DNA of 64,000 bases, taken from assembly GCA_947359465.1 (NCBI GenBank), contig OX375873.1, positions 91,347,978 through 91,411,977 of the forward strand, written 5' to 3'. The notes under the pieces are model-generated. The model was not told the DNA's origin. It was given only the letters and a program-made list of their open reading frames with translations, and ran no database searches. The stretch's first letter is position 1. Each line of letters starts with the position of its first letter. The position numbers and the translations under genes were made by a program. Positions 35,822 through 46,430 of the stretch are shown in pieces. The stretch comes from Metellina segmentata (Eukaryota > Arthropoda > Arachnida > Araneae > Tetragnathidae).

Positions 35822-36127
35822 GATAGCCCAGTTGATATAGTCATGGATTAGCAACCAGAGGGTTGGGAGTTCGAAACTCGATCCAACCATAGACTGACGT
35901 GTGTGTGGGGGCGCGTGCAAGTTCAATCTATCGTGGTCTCAAATATTCTCTCGTTGGCGAGGTAAGAAGAATTGGATAGAGGGGTGCCAGTTTAGGTGTT
36001 GACTTTGTCATCTCACCCTGGTTAAAAATTACGTGGCGTCGTTCTTGGATCCCTTAGGAAATTATCCCGAACTGTTGGCAATAACCCATTGTTTTGCTCC
36101 AGTGCGACTTTAGTTAAATATCTACTT
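35822..36127 (+). repeat. SINE-A, near-complete copy
   Basis: CGATAGCCCAGTTGATATAG, GGGAGTTCGAAACTC, GGTCTCAAATATTCTC, AAAAATTACGTGGCGTCG and AATAACCCATTGTTTTGC match the family in order. Confidence 0.75.
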
Positions 36128-37338
36128 CAAGTAGCGCCACACTTGAAAATGCATGAAAACCACCAATGGATTATTTAGATATTCTACAGTTGATGAAATT
36201 TCAACACTCACTGTGTTTGGATGTATTTTGAAAAACCCTACGAAGTTATTAAAATTGAACTCCAATGAAGATTAACATAAGAGGACACATACACTAAAAT
36301 ATTTGGTTAGAACATGTATTATTGCTAATTAGCAATACTTTTCCAGCGCTGATTAGTGATAATTTTGGAAATTGGTAACTCGTTGTTAGCCTATTCAAAT
36401 AGCCATTTGGCAATGAAACTGTTTGTCTACAACTAGGCGACGTGTTGGCTCCAGATTATTGAGTTTTACCATTTCCTTCAATCCACGTTTCCAGTAATAT
36501 CATATCAGAAACGCCCTTCCTTGAAAAAGGATCATCTGCCTTCAGATCACAACCGTGGTGAAACAAACATGAAAACCTCCGGAAAAGCACCACCTTCAAC
36601 AGATCAATGCTTCTTATACAAACAATCCGGGAAAGCAAACCCAACTGGGATCAGTTTTCGAGTGTAAACATCACATATGACGCAAACGCTGGAAGGTTGC
36701 TGCCGAACTTGCATGAGAAAATCACCAGCTGCATAATAACTTCTCTTGCTTTCGCTTTGCCGAAGCATTGTTCTTTTGGAAACTCCTCCCCCCTTTCCTC
36801 GGGACAATTTCCTTAAGCTCTTTTGTTGATACTTCTTCCTTCGTCAGGGTACCATGCACTAAGGCAATAAAGGTAACTGTAGATAAAAGTACTAGACTAT
36901 AATTAATTGGTACTCTTTATGAAAACATTATTAGAATTCAGCAATTGAGTTCATTAATTCATGGTACAAGGGGTTTATAAGAAGTGAGATTTAATCGCGT
37001 TAGTTAAATTTTAATTTCAGTGAAAAATATTTATTCATGTTAAAGATCTTAGCTTTTTTTTAATTAATCTTAACACATTGTTAAGAGAGAGGGGAAATAT
37101 ATAGGGAAATTATTACTAAAAGGGACAGATCCAAGTGCTTAACGAGGCTGCAGTAACTAAGCGGGTTGCCCACTGCTCTAGCAACCACTACATGTGATAT
37201 ATTAAACAGACAGTACTGCTATGGAGAGGAGCTTCTAAACGTGATCAACATGACGACTAGTAGTCATGTGTGTGCTCTGTGGAAAATAAATTTGGTTGGC
37301 CGATTTGGCACTTTATCGTCTCGTTTGACAATATTATA
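36128..37338. other. Intergenic block, possible conserved stretch at 36410-36840
   Basis: 36410-36840 has higher GC and short frames on both strands, none recognisable. 37140-37200 resembles a SINE-B head (TAACTAAGCGGGTTGCCCAC). Otherwise empty. Confidence 0.3.
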
Positions 37339-38628
37339 TTGCGTCATCCGGAAAGTTCTGCTATATTACAAATCGAAGCCCGCTTTGTTATTATTTTGCT
37401 ACCGCTCATAAGGGGTGGCCTTGATTGAAACCAGATGTGTAAATTTGGTATTTTCAGCTTTCACTGAAATAATTCAACCTTGCGTTGTGTCATAATATTT
37501 GTTTCACTGCAGTGCTAACAATAGAGAACCAAAAAGTTCATTTCCGTCATACTATGCTCTTTTATTTTAAGACAGAAAAAAAATGCTAGTCAGATTACTC
37601 ATAAAATGTGTGCTGTATATGGACTAAGTGCTCTTTCTGATGACACAGTTCGAAGGTGGTTGGATAAATTTAGGCACGGAAATTTCAGCCTCGAAGAGGA
37701 TGCCCGCTCTGGACGTCCATCCTCTGCAAACGAGTACATCCTCTGTAAAAGATGCTATCGCTGAAAATCCACGTTACACAGTTCAGGAACTATCACACAG
37801 ACTAAATATTCCAAAAAGTACAGTTCATGATCATCTGAAGAAGATAGAGTATATAAGCCGCTACGATGTATGGGTACCCCGTACTTTGAACACAGAATAA
37901 GCTTGCTCGAATTTCGGCGTGCCTTTCTTTGCAGAAACGAAACGAAGCTTCTTTTTTGAAACGGCTCATTACTGGAGATGAGAATTGGATACTATACAAT
38001 AATGTTACAAGAAAAGGATCATGGGATAAACCAAATGAACCTCCCAAGTAACATCGAGAGGGGGCTGCATCCCAAAAAAGTAATGCGTTGTGTATAGTGG
38101 GTCTACAAAGGAATTGTTCAGTATAAATTGTTGCCACAAAATCAGATACAAAAATCGGAAAAAAAAACAGTGCTCAAATGGCAATATTAAAAGCATTAAT
38201 CGAAGCACAGCGGACAGAACTGACCTATCGTCGAGGGTTGTCTTCCAGCATGACAATGCGCGTTTCCACATTTCGCTGAATGACTTATTGAATATGGCTG
38301 AGACGTTTTGTGTCAGCCCCGATGCTCACCAAACCTTGCCCCTCACATTTTCCTCTCTTTAAGTTACTTCAAAATTCTCTGAAGTTCAATTCTTTGGAGA
38401 CTGTCAATTATTATTCGACCTGGATAACTTCTAACACTAAATAACTAAAGGAGCACCTGGATAGCTTCTTTACAAATAAACCTAATGTTTTAAACATTTT
38501 TTCCCAGCTAATAGAAAAATGGCAAAAAGGCATAGAAAAAATTGGTGCTTATTTGTTTCAATAATATTTCTTGTGTTATGTACTGCTTTTTTATCATAAA
38601 AAAACGCAGAACTTACTGGATGACCTAA
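37339..38628 (+). mobile_element. Mariner element, 1,290 bp, broken
   Basis: Left end TTGCGTCATCCGGAAAGTTC and right end (reverse complement) TTAGGTCATCCAGTAAGTTC are inverted repeats with TA at both junctions (37337-37338 and 38629-38630). The length is the usual 1.3 kb of mariner. The transposase inside is shattered by frameshifts. Confidence 0.85.
37517..38360 (+). pseudogene. Mariner transposase, multiple frameshifts (cecropia-like)
   Basis: Pieces appear in order: ENQKVHFRHTMLFYFK (37523 on), AVYGLSALSDDTVRRW with HGNFSLEEDARSGRPSS, AENPRYTVQELSHRL with STVHDHLKKI and YDVWVP, FLCRNETKL, LHPKKVMRCVWW with YKGIVQYKLLPQNQ, and VVFQHDNARFHISL with the second catalytic Asp. The final SPDLAPSDYH region, with the third Asp, is altered (SPN and PH in its place). 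At least four frameshifts separate the pieces. Wording of the motifs resembles the cecropia subfamily of mariner. Non-functional. Confidence 0.85.
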
Positions 38629-39447
38629 TATTTTATGAAAAGGTAGATATGTGAAAGCACAATTTTATAGTGTCGACAATTATGGTGAAATTGCTAACGT
38701 CTACTGTGTCACATGGACTAATCAGATGTAATTGCATGGATGTTCGACTTTTTTCGTGTCGTGAATCAATCAAATGTGTGTGATATTCTTGTTGTCTTCC
38801 ATCAGGTATATGATGGTAGTCTCAAGCTAAAGATTACTTCTAGTGTTGGCCACATGATACTGTGAACATAAAAATATTACCATTGCTCACTCTATTTTAC
38901 ATTTCCTCTATGCTAGCAGCCTGCGAGTTGTTGGAGGCTCAGGTTTTGTAATTTAGGCCAGGTGTATTTCTCTCTTCCGTTGTCCAAATATTATCTCGTG
39001 GGTCGAAAGAATCGAATCTCACCGGAACACAATATAATAGTTGAAAAGTTGTGTTGAAGTGATATAAGATATTAGTTTCAGTCGTAGAAACTGGCTAAAC
39101 ATTTTAGAAAATTCAAATAATGTCAAACATTAAAACCAAACGTAGCCCATTTTTCGCATAAATGGCCACATACATAAACTTTGCCTTCAAGCTGTTTAAC
39201 AGGATTAACAAGCATCTATGCAAATTTATACCTAGTTTACTTCCCGACGTGTACTTCTTGAAGTATAATATATAGTTTAAACTTAATCCGGTGTTTTTCA
39301 AAACAATGCACTAACGTATAAGTAGTTATATATCGAGTCTCAACTATCCGTGAAATATGCTTAACGTATGAAAGGTTTATAGTGTAATTTGGAATCAATT
39401 TTGAGCATAACTAGGGTGATCGATTGTATTCATCCTGGTTAAAAAGG
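38629..39447. other. Intergenic block with a weak SINE-B piece
   Basis: 38915-38990 (GCGAGTTGTTGGAGGCTCAG, GTATTTCTCTCTTCCGTTG) resembles the middle of SINE-B. Nothing else was recognised. Confidence 0.35.
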
Positions 39448-39722
39448 CCTTGGTATCCCAGTTGGAAGAGTAACAAATTAGTAATAGGAGCGCTGGCGAG
39501 TTCGAAACTAGGTACAGTAAGACGGTCGTGTACACAGGGAACTGTTACACTTTAAATCTGTCGTAACCTCAAATGTCCTTTAGTTGGGGCGAGTTAGTTA
39601 ATTTAAAGAGTGGAATGATAGATCAAGTGTTCACACATCGTGTTTCAAAATTCCCTTGGTCATTTATCCTTGACCGTCGCCAATAACCCATTGTGTTGCT
39701 CCAGTTCATTAATTCAATTACC
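39448..39722 (+). repeat. SINE-A copy
   Basis: CCTTGGTATCCCAGTTGGAA, GGCGAGTTCGAAAC, TGTCGTAACCTCAAATGTCC, GTTTCAAAATT and CCGTCGCCAATAACCC match in order. It lies directly upstream of the mariner remnant at 39765. Confidence 0.75.
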
Positions 39723-39764
39723 CAATTGACAATTTTATGCTAGCAAACCCGACCTAGTCAAAGG

Positions 39765-40590
39765 ACAGTTGCAAAACCATTAAAATGCTCGGTGTCCACT
39801 GTAAACAAAATGATAAACATTGATTTAAATCTTAAGAAAACGAAAAAACGCAATATGCATCGTCTTTCTCCAAAGCATATCGCTGAACGCAGGACACGCT
39901 GCCGAATTCAATATGAGAAACACTTATCCAAAGAAAAATGGAAAAAAATTGTCAGTCACAATAGATGAATCATGGGTGTATTTAAATGACTGCAGCAAAA
40001 AAGGAGCCATCTATTATCATAAAAGGGGAGGAAAAAAATGTAAGTACATGGTTCACAGAATCGAAAGAAAGTTTTTCTAAGGGATTCATGATTGTTGCTG
40101 GTTTTTCATATAATGACAAGTTAAAAAAAAAGAGAGTGGAAAAAATGTCAAGATTAACTCCAAATACTATCAGGAACATATTTTATCTCCAATTTTTCTG
40201 AATGAAATACCATCGCTTTACCCACAGTGCCATTAATCTGTGGAACTCCATCAAGACAAAGCTAGTAGTCACACATCAAAATCCACTGTAAATTTCCTAA
40301 AAGAAATGGAGCAAAAAACCGGTATCAAGGCCATACCCTCCACTGATATCCCTACTAAATCTCACGATGTATCACCTATGGATTTTTGTGCTTTCGTAAT
40401 TTTTAAATCTGCATTATCCAAACGTCGTCCCACAACCCTTACAGGACTCTGGAAAGCTGTTCAGGAGGAATGGGATAGAATACCTCTTTTGACACTTTAA
40501 AAGGCATTATTAATATGCTGGAAAATACGGTGTCGAAAGATAGTTCAGAATAAGGGCTATCAAATAGAACATTTAAAACACCAGAATTGT
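39765..40590 (+). pseudogene. Mariner-type transposase remnant with DD41D spacing
   Basis: Ordered fragments: LKCSVSTVNKMI (HTH), RLSPKHIAERRTRCRIQYEK, TIDESWVYLNDCSKKGAIYY (first Asp), KESFSKGFMIVAGFSYNDK, LHQDKASSHTSKSTVNFL (second Asp), then DVSPMDFCAF (third Asp). It ends PLLTL, CRKIVQNKGYQIEHLK. I count 41 residues between the second and third Asp, matching the DD41D (rosa-like) group of Tc1/mariner elements. Frameshifts near 39960, 40080 and 40200 and a stop at 40498 inactivate it. The 5' end appears truncated, and no inverted repeats were found. Confidence 0.8.
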
Positions 40591-40650
40591 ATGTATATCA
40601 GTTTTGTGAACACAATATACATTGTCTAAAAAATGTGTGAACAGCCTCTG

Positions 40651-41243
40651 TATAAATTGTCTTCAAGTTTTCCCCACACTTCCTTGGCCAGCTAGGTCTC
40701 CTGATAGCTCTCCCATGGAGCACATTTGGGAAGGCGATTGCAACCATCCCGGAATGTTGACAGTATAACCCAACAGTTGGAGACAATTTGGCAAGACATT
40801 CCGCAGGGCACCATCCGGGAACTTTTTCAGTCTATGCCACTCCGGGTGACAGCTTGTATCCAGGCCAGAGGTGGACCAACGCCTTATTGACTTCCTTTCT
40901 TTGTAATGGTCAATCTCTGAAATAAATCATTCAATTGTACTGAAATTTAAAGCGTTTGTTTTTCTATGTATGTTCTTCACATCCATTATGTATGTTTTCT
41001 ATGTATGTTCTTCACATCCATTATGTATGTTTTCTATGTATGTTCTTCACATCCATTATGTATGTTTTCTATGTATGTTCTTCACATCCATTATGTATGT
41101 TTTCTATGTATGTTCTACACAACCATTATGTATGTTTTCTATGTATGTTCTTCACATCCATTATGTATGTTCTTTACATTCCACACATTTTTATCGCAAT
41201 CGGATAATTCATTCTTGGTGCGTCAATTTTTTTTGTTATAGCT
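40651..41243 (+). mobile_element. Tc1 family X, 5'-truncated copy
   Basis: Starts mid-transposase: WPARSPD-like frames give SPMEHIW with the catalytic Glu, then RLQPSRNVDS, IPQGTIRELFQSMP and ACIQARGGPTPY before the stop. The 3' untranslated part follows but is interrupted by a six-copy 35-bp expansion (40960-41169). The terminus (CGTCAATTTTTTTTGTTATA) matches the right end at 55579 but has lost its last bases. Confidence 0.8.
40960..41169. repeat. 35-bp minisatellite inside a Tc1 3' end
   Basis: Six units of TTTTCTATGTATGTTCTTCA plus CATCCATTATGTATG, starting at 40960, 40995, 41030, 41065, 41100 and 41135. Five are almost identical; the fifth has three changes. The seed TTTTCTATGTATGTTCTTCA is single-copy in the sister Tc1 at 55505, so the array grew after insertion. 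Open frames rich in MYVLHIHYV here are products of the periodicity, not genes. Confidence 0.95.
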
Positions 41244-41463
41244 AGGAATTTTACGTATAAACGTACTTTTAAAACTGACGTAATTCTTTGTTACGTTAAT
41301 AAATTGTGCTTTGGGGACAACATAATGATAAACCACTTTACAATTTTTTCAGGCTAACAATTTTTAAGCTTTAAAAAATTCTAAAATTATAACGGTTTAT
41401 TCACTACACAAAATGTCATGTGTCTTAAAATGTGAAGTAATCAAACAATAAGGAATTCTTCTG

Positions 41464-41607
41464 ATAGGTAGGTATTTTTATTAACTTTGTACCGGAGTAA
41501 CACAAAGGGCTATTGACGTAGTCCATAAACAAACTGAACGAGAAAGATTCGAGGACAACACCACGTAATTTTGAACCACGGTCAGATGACGAGATGACAC
41601 CTGAGCT
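41464..41607 (-). repeat. SINE-A 3' fragment
   Basis: On the plus strand it reads ATAGGTAGGTATTTTTATTA, GGGCTATTGACG, CACCACGTAATTTTGAACCA and CGGTCAGATGACGAG, the reverse complement of the SINE-A tail. Confidence 0.75.
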
Positions 41608-41697
41608 ATGATATTCTTCTGGTTCTGAAAATATTTTGGTTTTGATTTTATTCATCGTGGATCATATTTAGGCCACTTCTAACTATATTATCTGGTG

Positions 41698-41826
41698 TAG
41701 GTATATTTTAATTAACGTCGTATTGGAGCAACACTTCGGGATCAACGATGGTCCGGTATCAAACCCCAAGGGAAAGATTCGAGGACAACATCCCGTAATT
41801 TCGAATCACGGTCAGATGACGATATG
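41698..41826 (-). repeat. SINE-A 3' fragment
   Basis: GTAGGTATATTTTAATTAAC, GGGATCAACGATGGTCC and CGTAATTTCGAATCACGGTC match the tail. It lies in tandem with the fragment at 41464. Confidence 0.7.
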
Positions 41827-42121
41827 TTGTCTGGTAACCTTAAATTATGCAGTGTTTCAAGCTCACGCTTTAATTTAATCTCTTTAATTTTCTCATTAAT
41901 CTGGCTTTCACTCACATATGGACGGGTTTAAAGTTACAGTTGTGTAAGTAATATTAAAAAAAAAGACCTGAAACTAGACATAATACAACCAATTCAACTA
42001 AAGGTAATTTGTAGATACAGAAACCAGATATAGTTAAGTCAATCTCTTGACAGAAAACGTGAAATAAGTCAGATCTTCACTCAACTGCCAACTGATGGCC
42101 ATTGGTTATTGGTCATTTTTG

Positions 42122-42450
42122 ACCTCGTACTAGACAACACAACGGGCTATTGACGACGGTCCGGGATCAACCCCCTGGGAGAAAGATCCTTTTTTTTTAT
42201 CCTACGCCCAGCTGAAGGCTTTTCGGCCATACTCTGTTTTGCCGTCCAATATAGCGAAGAAAGTCCTTGGAGAGAAGTATCCCTGATGTCAATGTCCTGT
42301 AAATTAAAGCACTCCGCAAGGTGTTGTCTGTTCATAAGACCATCGCAACAAAGCAGACAGATCGGGGAAGTAGCCATACCAATCCTATGTAGTTGGAAAG
42401 ATCCAACGACAACACCTCGTAATTTTGAACCATGGTCAGATGACGAGGCC
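42122..42450 (-). repeat. SINE-A 3' fragment split by a LINE insertion
   Basis: The left part (42122-42189) and right part (42396-42450) join exactly across GAAAGATCC to give a normal SINE-A tail (GGTCCGGGATCAACCCCCTG, then CGACAACACC and TAATTTTGAACCATGG). Confidence 0.8.
42190..42395 (-). mobile_element. Non-LTR retrotransposon 3' end, 5'-truncated
   Basis: A 206-bp insert flanked by a perfect 9-bp duplication GAAAGATCC (42181-42189 and 42396-42404). On the minus strand it encodes LHRIGMATSPICLLCCDGLM, then NRQHLAECFNL, the C-terminal zinc-knuckle pattern (C-x2-C, later H-x4-C) of Jockey/RTE-type reverse transcriptases. It ends with an A-run (plus strand T-run at 42190-42197). Severe 5' truncation and a target duplication are the standard outcome of target-primed reverse transcription. 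Confidence 0.85.
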
Positions 42451-42699
42451 AAGTGATGGCAGTGGAAGTTCTTAGTATATTTTTTCGAAAACGTTACTTA
42501 CACTACTGTAATTTTAACTAATCCATCTATTTCAAAATATCAGATATTTCACGTATTACAGTCGTCATTTACAGATTGTAGTTGCCAGCACTGAATCATT
42601 GAGGAAAACGTACGCAAGTTATTCCAAGATAAGGAAACCGTAACATCTCCGTGTCGAATTATTCTTCACAAAAATAACCACTCAGCAATACTTTATGTT

Positions 42700-43330
42700 A
42701 GAAATTTAGTTGCTGCAATTATGTCTGAGCGGAGAGTCGGAAATCCAAGAGTGCGTATTAATTTTAATACTTCCTTTTATAAATCTGCAACTTGCGAGGC
42801 ATTCGGATTAATTGCTTCCAGGACCCAAGGTAGGGTACATTTTTGGCGCCCGGCATTTTGGAGTTCGAATGGACGTATTAATCTCCAGAGGGTGCGAGTG
42901 CATATAACATATCTGGAATTTTCAATTTTCCGCTCTGTTTGTGTCGAGAAAGGTAATGGCACCACGTGCGCGAATGCAAATGTCACGATGCGCGAGAAAT
43001 TAATTAAAACGATGGCCCGTCTGACATTAAGTCTGCATGATTCTCATATTTCTTTCCCCGCCATTTTTATTAGCTCCATCTGTCTTGGGCGGAGTGCCTC
43101 TTGCAGTTTGTGTGTGGGTTTTGGTCTTGACAAAGGTGGAAACACGACCAAATGCAACGTTTCCATGCCTCAGTGGAATTTATTGATGCAATATTTATGC
43201 AAGTACACAAGTCGTAAATACAAATTGTTTGTCTTTAATCGTAAAATTACACGCATCTGTGCATTGTGCTTGTGTGGTAATTTGAATCGAATTGTTCAGC
43301 TGCTAGAGTCATTTACACACTATTAATAAA
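42700..43330. other. Candidate conserved non-coding block upstream of the CUB gene
   Basis: Composition is complex and not AT-driven, unlike its surroundings. It contains the POU octamer ATGCAAAT (about 42976), an E-box CACGTG (about 42963) and several homeodomain-like cores (GGATTAATTG, AAATTAATTAAAACG). The 201-codon plus frame 42721-43326 is the longest non-transposon frame here, but it matches no family I know and lacks a convincing initiation or splice context. I favour an enhancer-like element over a gene. Confidence 0.3.
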
Positions 43331-44054
43331 TACCTCTGTAGGCAAACAACAGATTTACTTGACATAGGTCCTGTCACACGACAGGCTGAAGTGTCTCATG
43401 AGTATCAATGTTTTATCTACAGAATTGGTGTGCGTATGTGTATGTTTTGTCTCATGTCCCATCAACAAGTATTTTGCCGTAGTGATCTGTGAGTGATTTT
43501 ATGAACAAGCTAAGGTGAAGAAAATATACTTCCGGCTAAGAACTGATTTGACTAATAGCCATTTTGACTCTATTTAGCATCAATTTTTAACTATACGGAT
43601 TATTGTCAGTGTAAGCTTACAAACCAGACGGGTGAGTGATTTTACTTCCTCTTATCCACATTCTTTAGCGTGATAAAATTCGGAATTACCACCTTAAAGT
43701 AGTTTATAGCCCTTTTGGAGACGTTTGGTTCTCAATCCAAATGACGTTGACCAATGAAATATCATATATCGATTTGGAATTTGTTAGCAAAATAATGAAA
43801 TCGTATTAAAAAACAAGCCTTGTTGCGTCGTGCCCGGAATACGTAGTTGCAGCACGTTCCTCTTAACCACCATCTTTATTTAGTTTGGCGGAGAATCCCC
43901 TGAGAAGCAACATACTAAGATTGCATTCGAGAATCATGCGGGTTATAGAAGAGGCTTACAAAATACTAACGCTCTCTTTTGAGCTCAACAGAAAATCCTC
44001 TCATTTGGGGATACTTTACCTGTGCTATCCACAAAGACAATGTTTCCAAGATTG
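43331..44054. other. Intergenic block, nothing recognised
   Basis: No repeat family, RNA or coding signature seen. Confidence 0.4.
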
Positions 44055-44745
44055 GTCCCTTCCACATTAGCAGCGATAGCAACAGAGACAGTCTATGTTG
44101 CTGTTAAAAAAGCCTTCACACTGCTAGCGACAGCAATTTATCATAATCTTCTTTTTCGAAAGCAAAATATTTATTTCCCCTTTTGATGCTGCAAGATGGC
44201 TGATAGATCGCGTTTGCGTTTAATAAAACTCCTTTTTGTTGTTACTAGTTATTCTACATGTTAACGTGTTTTTGTTATAAATGCAACATCTTTCTATTAG
44301 TTTTATTTTTCTATTAGTCTTATCTCAACTCTACAAGAAGCTCGTGTTGTTTTGTTTTACAAATTAATCATGTTCTCTGTTTTTACTGTTTTTTTGTTCA
44401 ATAAAGTTACGTTAGATTATCTCTACTAAACAACGTCATTTAGAGAATTATTCAAACACTTTTACAGCGAAGACGATTACTTTTAAAGCTTCTAGCTATA
44501 GATGACAGAAATCAGTGGGTGAAAAACATCAACCGAAATCGGATTAGGCAAGGTACTTAGGAATATGATTGGCTGTCGGCATGGCGACAGAGACAAAAGT
44601 TAAACTTCCTCCATGACTTAAAAGTGCAGCGACTGAGACAAACCGGGGGAAACAAAATTTGTTTGTAATACGCATGCGTAATAGCGAAGAGACGTGTTTT
44701 TTGTTGCTGTCGCCATTGGTGTGAAGCCACCACTAGAGTTAGTGA
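44055..44745. mobile_element. Possible inverted-repeat DNA element
   Basis: TTCCACATTAGCAGCGATAG, then CAACAGAGAC, on the left faces GTTGCTGTCGCCATTGGTGT, then GAAGCC, on the right in inverted order. A second copy of the motif (CCTTCACACTGCTAGCGACA) lies inside at about 44112, and GGCGACAGAGACAAAAGTT at about 44584. No clear target duplication, so boundaries and class are uncertain. Confidence 0.3.
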
Positions 44746-45094
44746 TTATAACATGTGAACACATTGTATGAGTATCTAATTTTACATACTAACTGACTGT
44801 TTTATAGAGTTTGGAGGCATAAAATAAATTTGTACGCAGAAATTGAACATTCCTTGATCACACAGACAAATTTTGGAGCCGAAGACCAATTGCTTTCTAA
44901 ACATACCAGAAGATATCCTGTTAACTTGGTCAAAATATGAATAACATGAGTGATTACTTAAAAACCAAATTCTGTTGAATAAATAGCTTAATTTTTGTCA
45001 TTTTAAAACAGTCTTTACTCTTCTTATAATTTTTAGACGGTCAATTTTTTTGAATAAAACAACATGAATTTAGTTACAGTCTAAAAAGGGAAAA

Positions 45095-45431
45095 CGTCTA
45101 TTTATGTGGAGGAAACTGAAGACTTTCACTGGTTCTGAAACGACACTTTCCAATGGTGGCATGAAAAGGCACCAAGAAAGTACAATTGTTTGCAAAACAC
45201 AAAACTCTCTGAACTACTTTTTCACCCCAATCCCTATTACTGATCTCTCGGCCTTCGGTACAAGATGCAAACTGAAGAGGACATGGTGAAGGAGCACCCA
45301 ATGGGTGAGCCATCGCTACTCCCCACAAGGACAATCACTGACACCTACGCGTTTACGAAAAACGGGATTCAAACCCGCGATATACTAGGTAGCAGACACG
45401 ATCTATGACCAGTTAGGTGCTACTTCCTGAA
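45095..45431 (-). repeat. tRNA-derived SINE, family D
   Basis: The minus strand starts AGTAGCACCTAACTGGTCAT, then an A-box-like AGATCGTGTCTG and a good B box GGTTTGAATCCC (plus strand 45366-45377). The body includes GTGATTGTCCTTGTGGGG and GTGCTCCTTCACC. It is not a functional tRNA gene: the acceptor stem does not close. Confidence 0.55.
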
Positions 45432-45442
45432 CTGAATAGTTT

Positions 45443-46250
45443 GGTACAGCTACACTCTACGTTTATGAGTGATGGCAACGGCCTGGCGATTTTTTTGGCG
45501 CACTTCTAGTAGCGAGTTACGATAAATTAAGGCAACCCATCTTTTGTTACTGTTTCATGGCAACCTCGGCAAACGGAAACTTTCAGTTTTCATTTGGAAT
45601 ATTCTAGAAAGTTCTTCCAAAATCCGTTAAAGTCGTTTGATTTCATTGATTCGTTTGAAATTTTTTCTTTCCTCCCATTGGTTATTTTGTTTTTAAAATA
45701 TCCTTTGATTGCATTGGTCCTTCTAAATCGTTTTCTGTGATACCATTGGTCCATTTATTTGTATTTTGACAGTTGTGAAATTTTTTATTACTATAATAGT
45801 TTTCACGATAGGATCAAGAGTTTTGTTTTATTTGACCATTTTCGTTTTCATTATTTTTTTACGAAAGAATTCTGACGTTATCAATCAGGTTGTATTATTT
45901 CTTGCTTTTTTTCTTTTGTAAATCTTTTTCTTTTTCAACATGCGCATTGTATTTAGTGTAATTGACAAGTTTCAGGGTATATTCTTACCCAACATTCGTA
46001 GCTTAGTTTCTCTGCTGGTTCACAAATGTGTTTTGATATGTGCTTAAGCTTACTACTTTTTGTGAAAGTTTTTATAAAATATACTTTTTAAAAAGTTCTG
46101 AAATGTGCTTAAAAAGTGTGTTGTAAAAAGAAAACAATTTTTGACAGAAAAAGAGTAAGGAAATAATTATTTCCTTGGCAACTTTAGAAGTGCGCCAAAA
46201 AATCGCCAAGGCCGTTGCCATCGCTCATAAACGTAGAGTGTAGCTGTTCC
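45443..46250. mobile_element. Non-autonomous DNA transposon with long inverted repeats, 808 bp
   Basis: Left end GGTACAGCTACACTCTACGT and right end (reverse complement) GGAACAGCTACACTCTACGT are the tips of inverted repeats about 66 bp long (45443-45508 and 46185-46250) that differ at only about four positions. The exact 8-bp duplication AATAGTTT flanks it (45435-45442 and 46251-46258). The interior is AT-rich with no transposase. An 8-bp target duplication fits the hAT, P or Merlin superfamilies; the GG start leans towards Merlin, but this is undecided. Confidence 0.9.
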
Positions 46251-46338
46251 AATAGTTTTTTAATGTAAAAAAAGTTAATTGATTCCAGAACCGCTAATTT
46301 AATTTTTCAAAGTTAAGTCTAAACAGTTCCGGTGATTG

Positions 46339-46430
46339 ATAAGGCGTGTAGATAGTTTAATAAAACCACACAAGAACAACAGAACGGACTATTATCAACA
46401 GTTTAGGATCAATTCGAAAGGGAAAGATCC
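46339..46430 (-). repeat. SINE-A 3' fragment, diverged
   Basis: GGACTATTATCAACAGTTTA, GGATCAATTCGAAAGGGAAA and GATCC follow the reverse-complement tail. Confidence 0.5.

Noticed and set aside
40956..41245. Three overlapping 80-90 codon frames rich in MYVLHIHYV
   Set aside because: Produced by the 35-bp tandem array: a 35-base period cycles through all three frames without a stop.
42721..43326. 201-codon plus-strand open frame as a gene
   Set aside because: Longest non-transposon frame, but no recognisable domain, signal or splice sites. Kept only as part of a candidate non-coding block.
45346..45431. tRNA gene on the minus strand
   Set aside because: B box is good, but acceptor and anticodon stems do not form. 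It heads a SINE.
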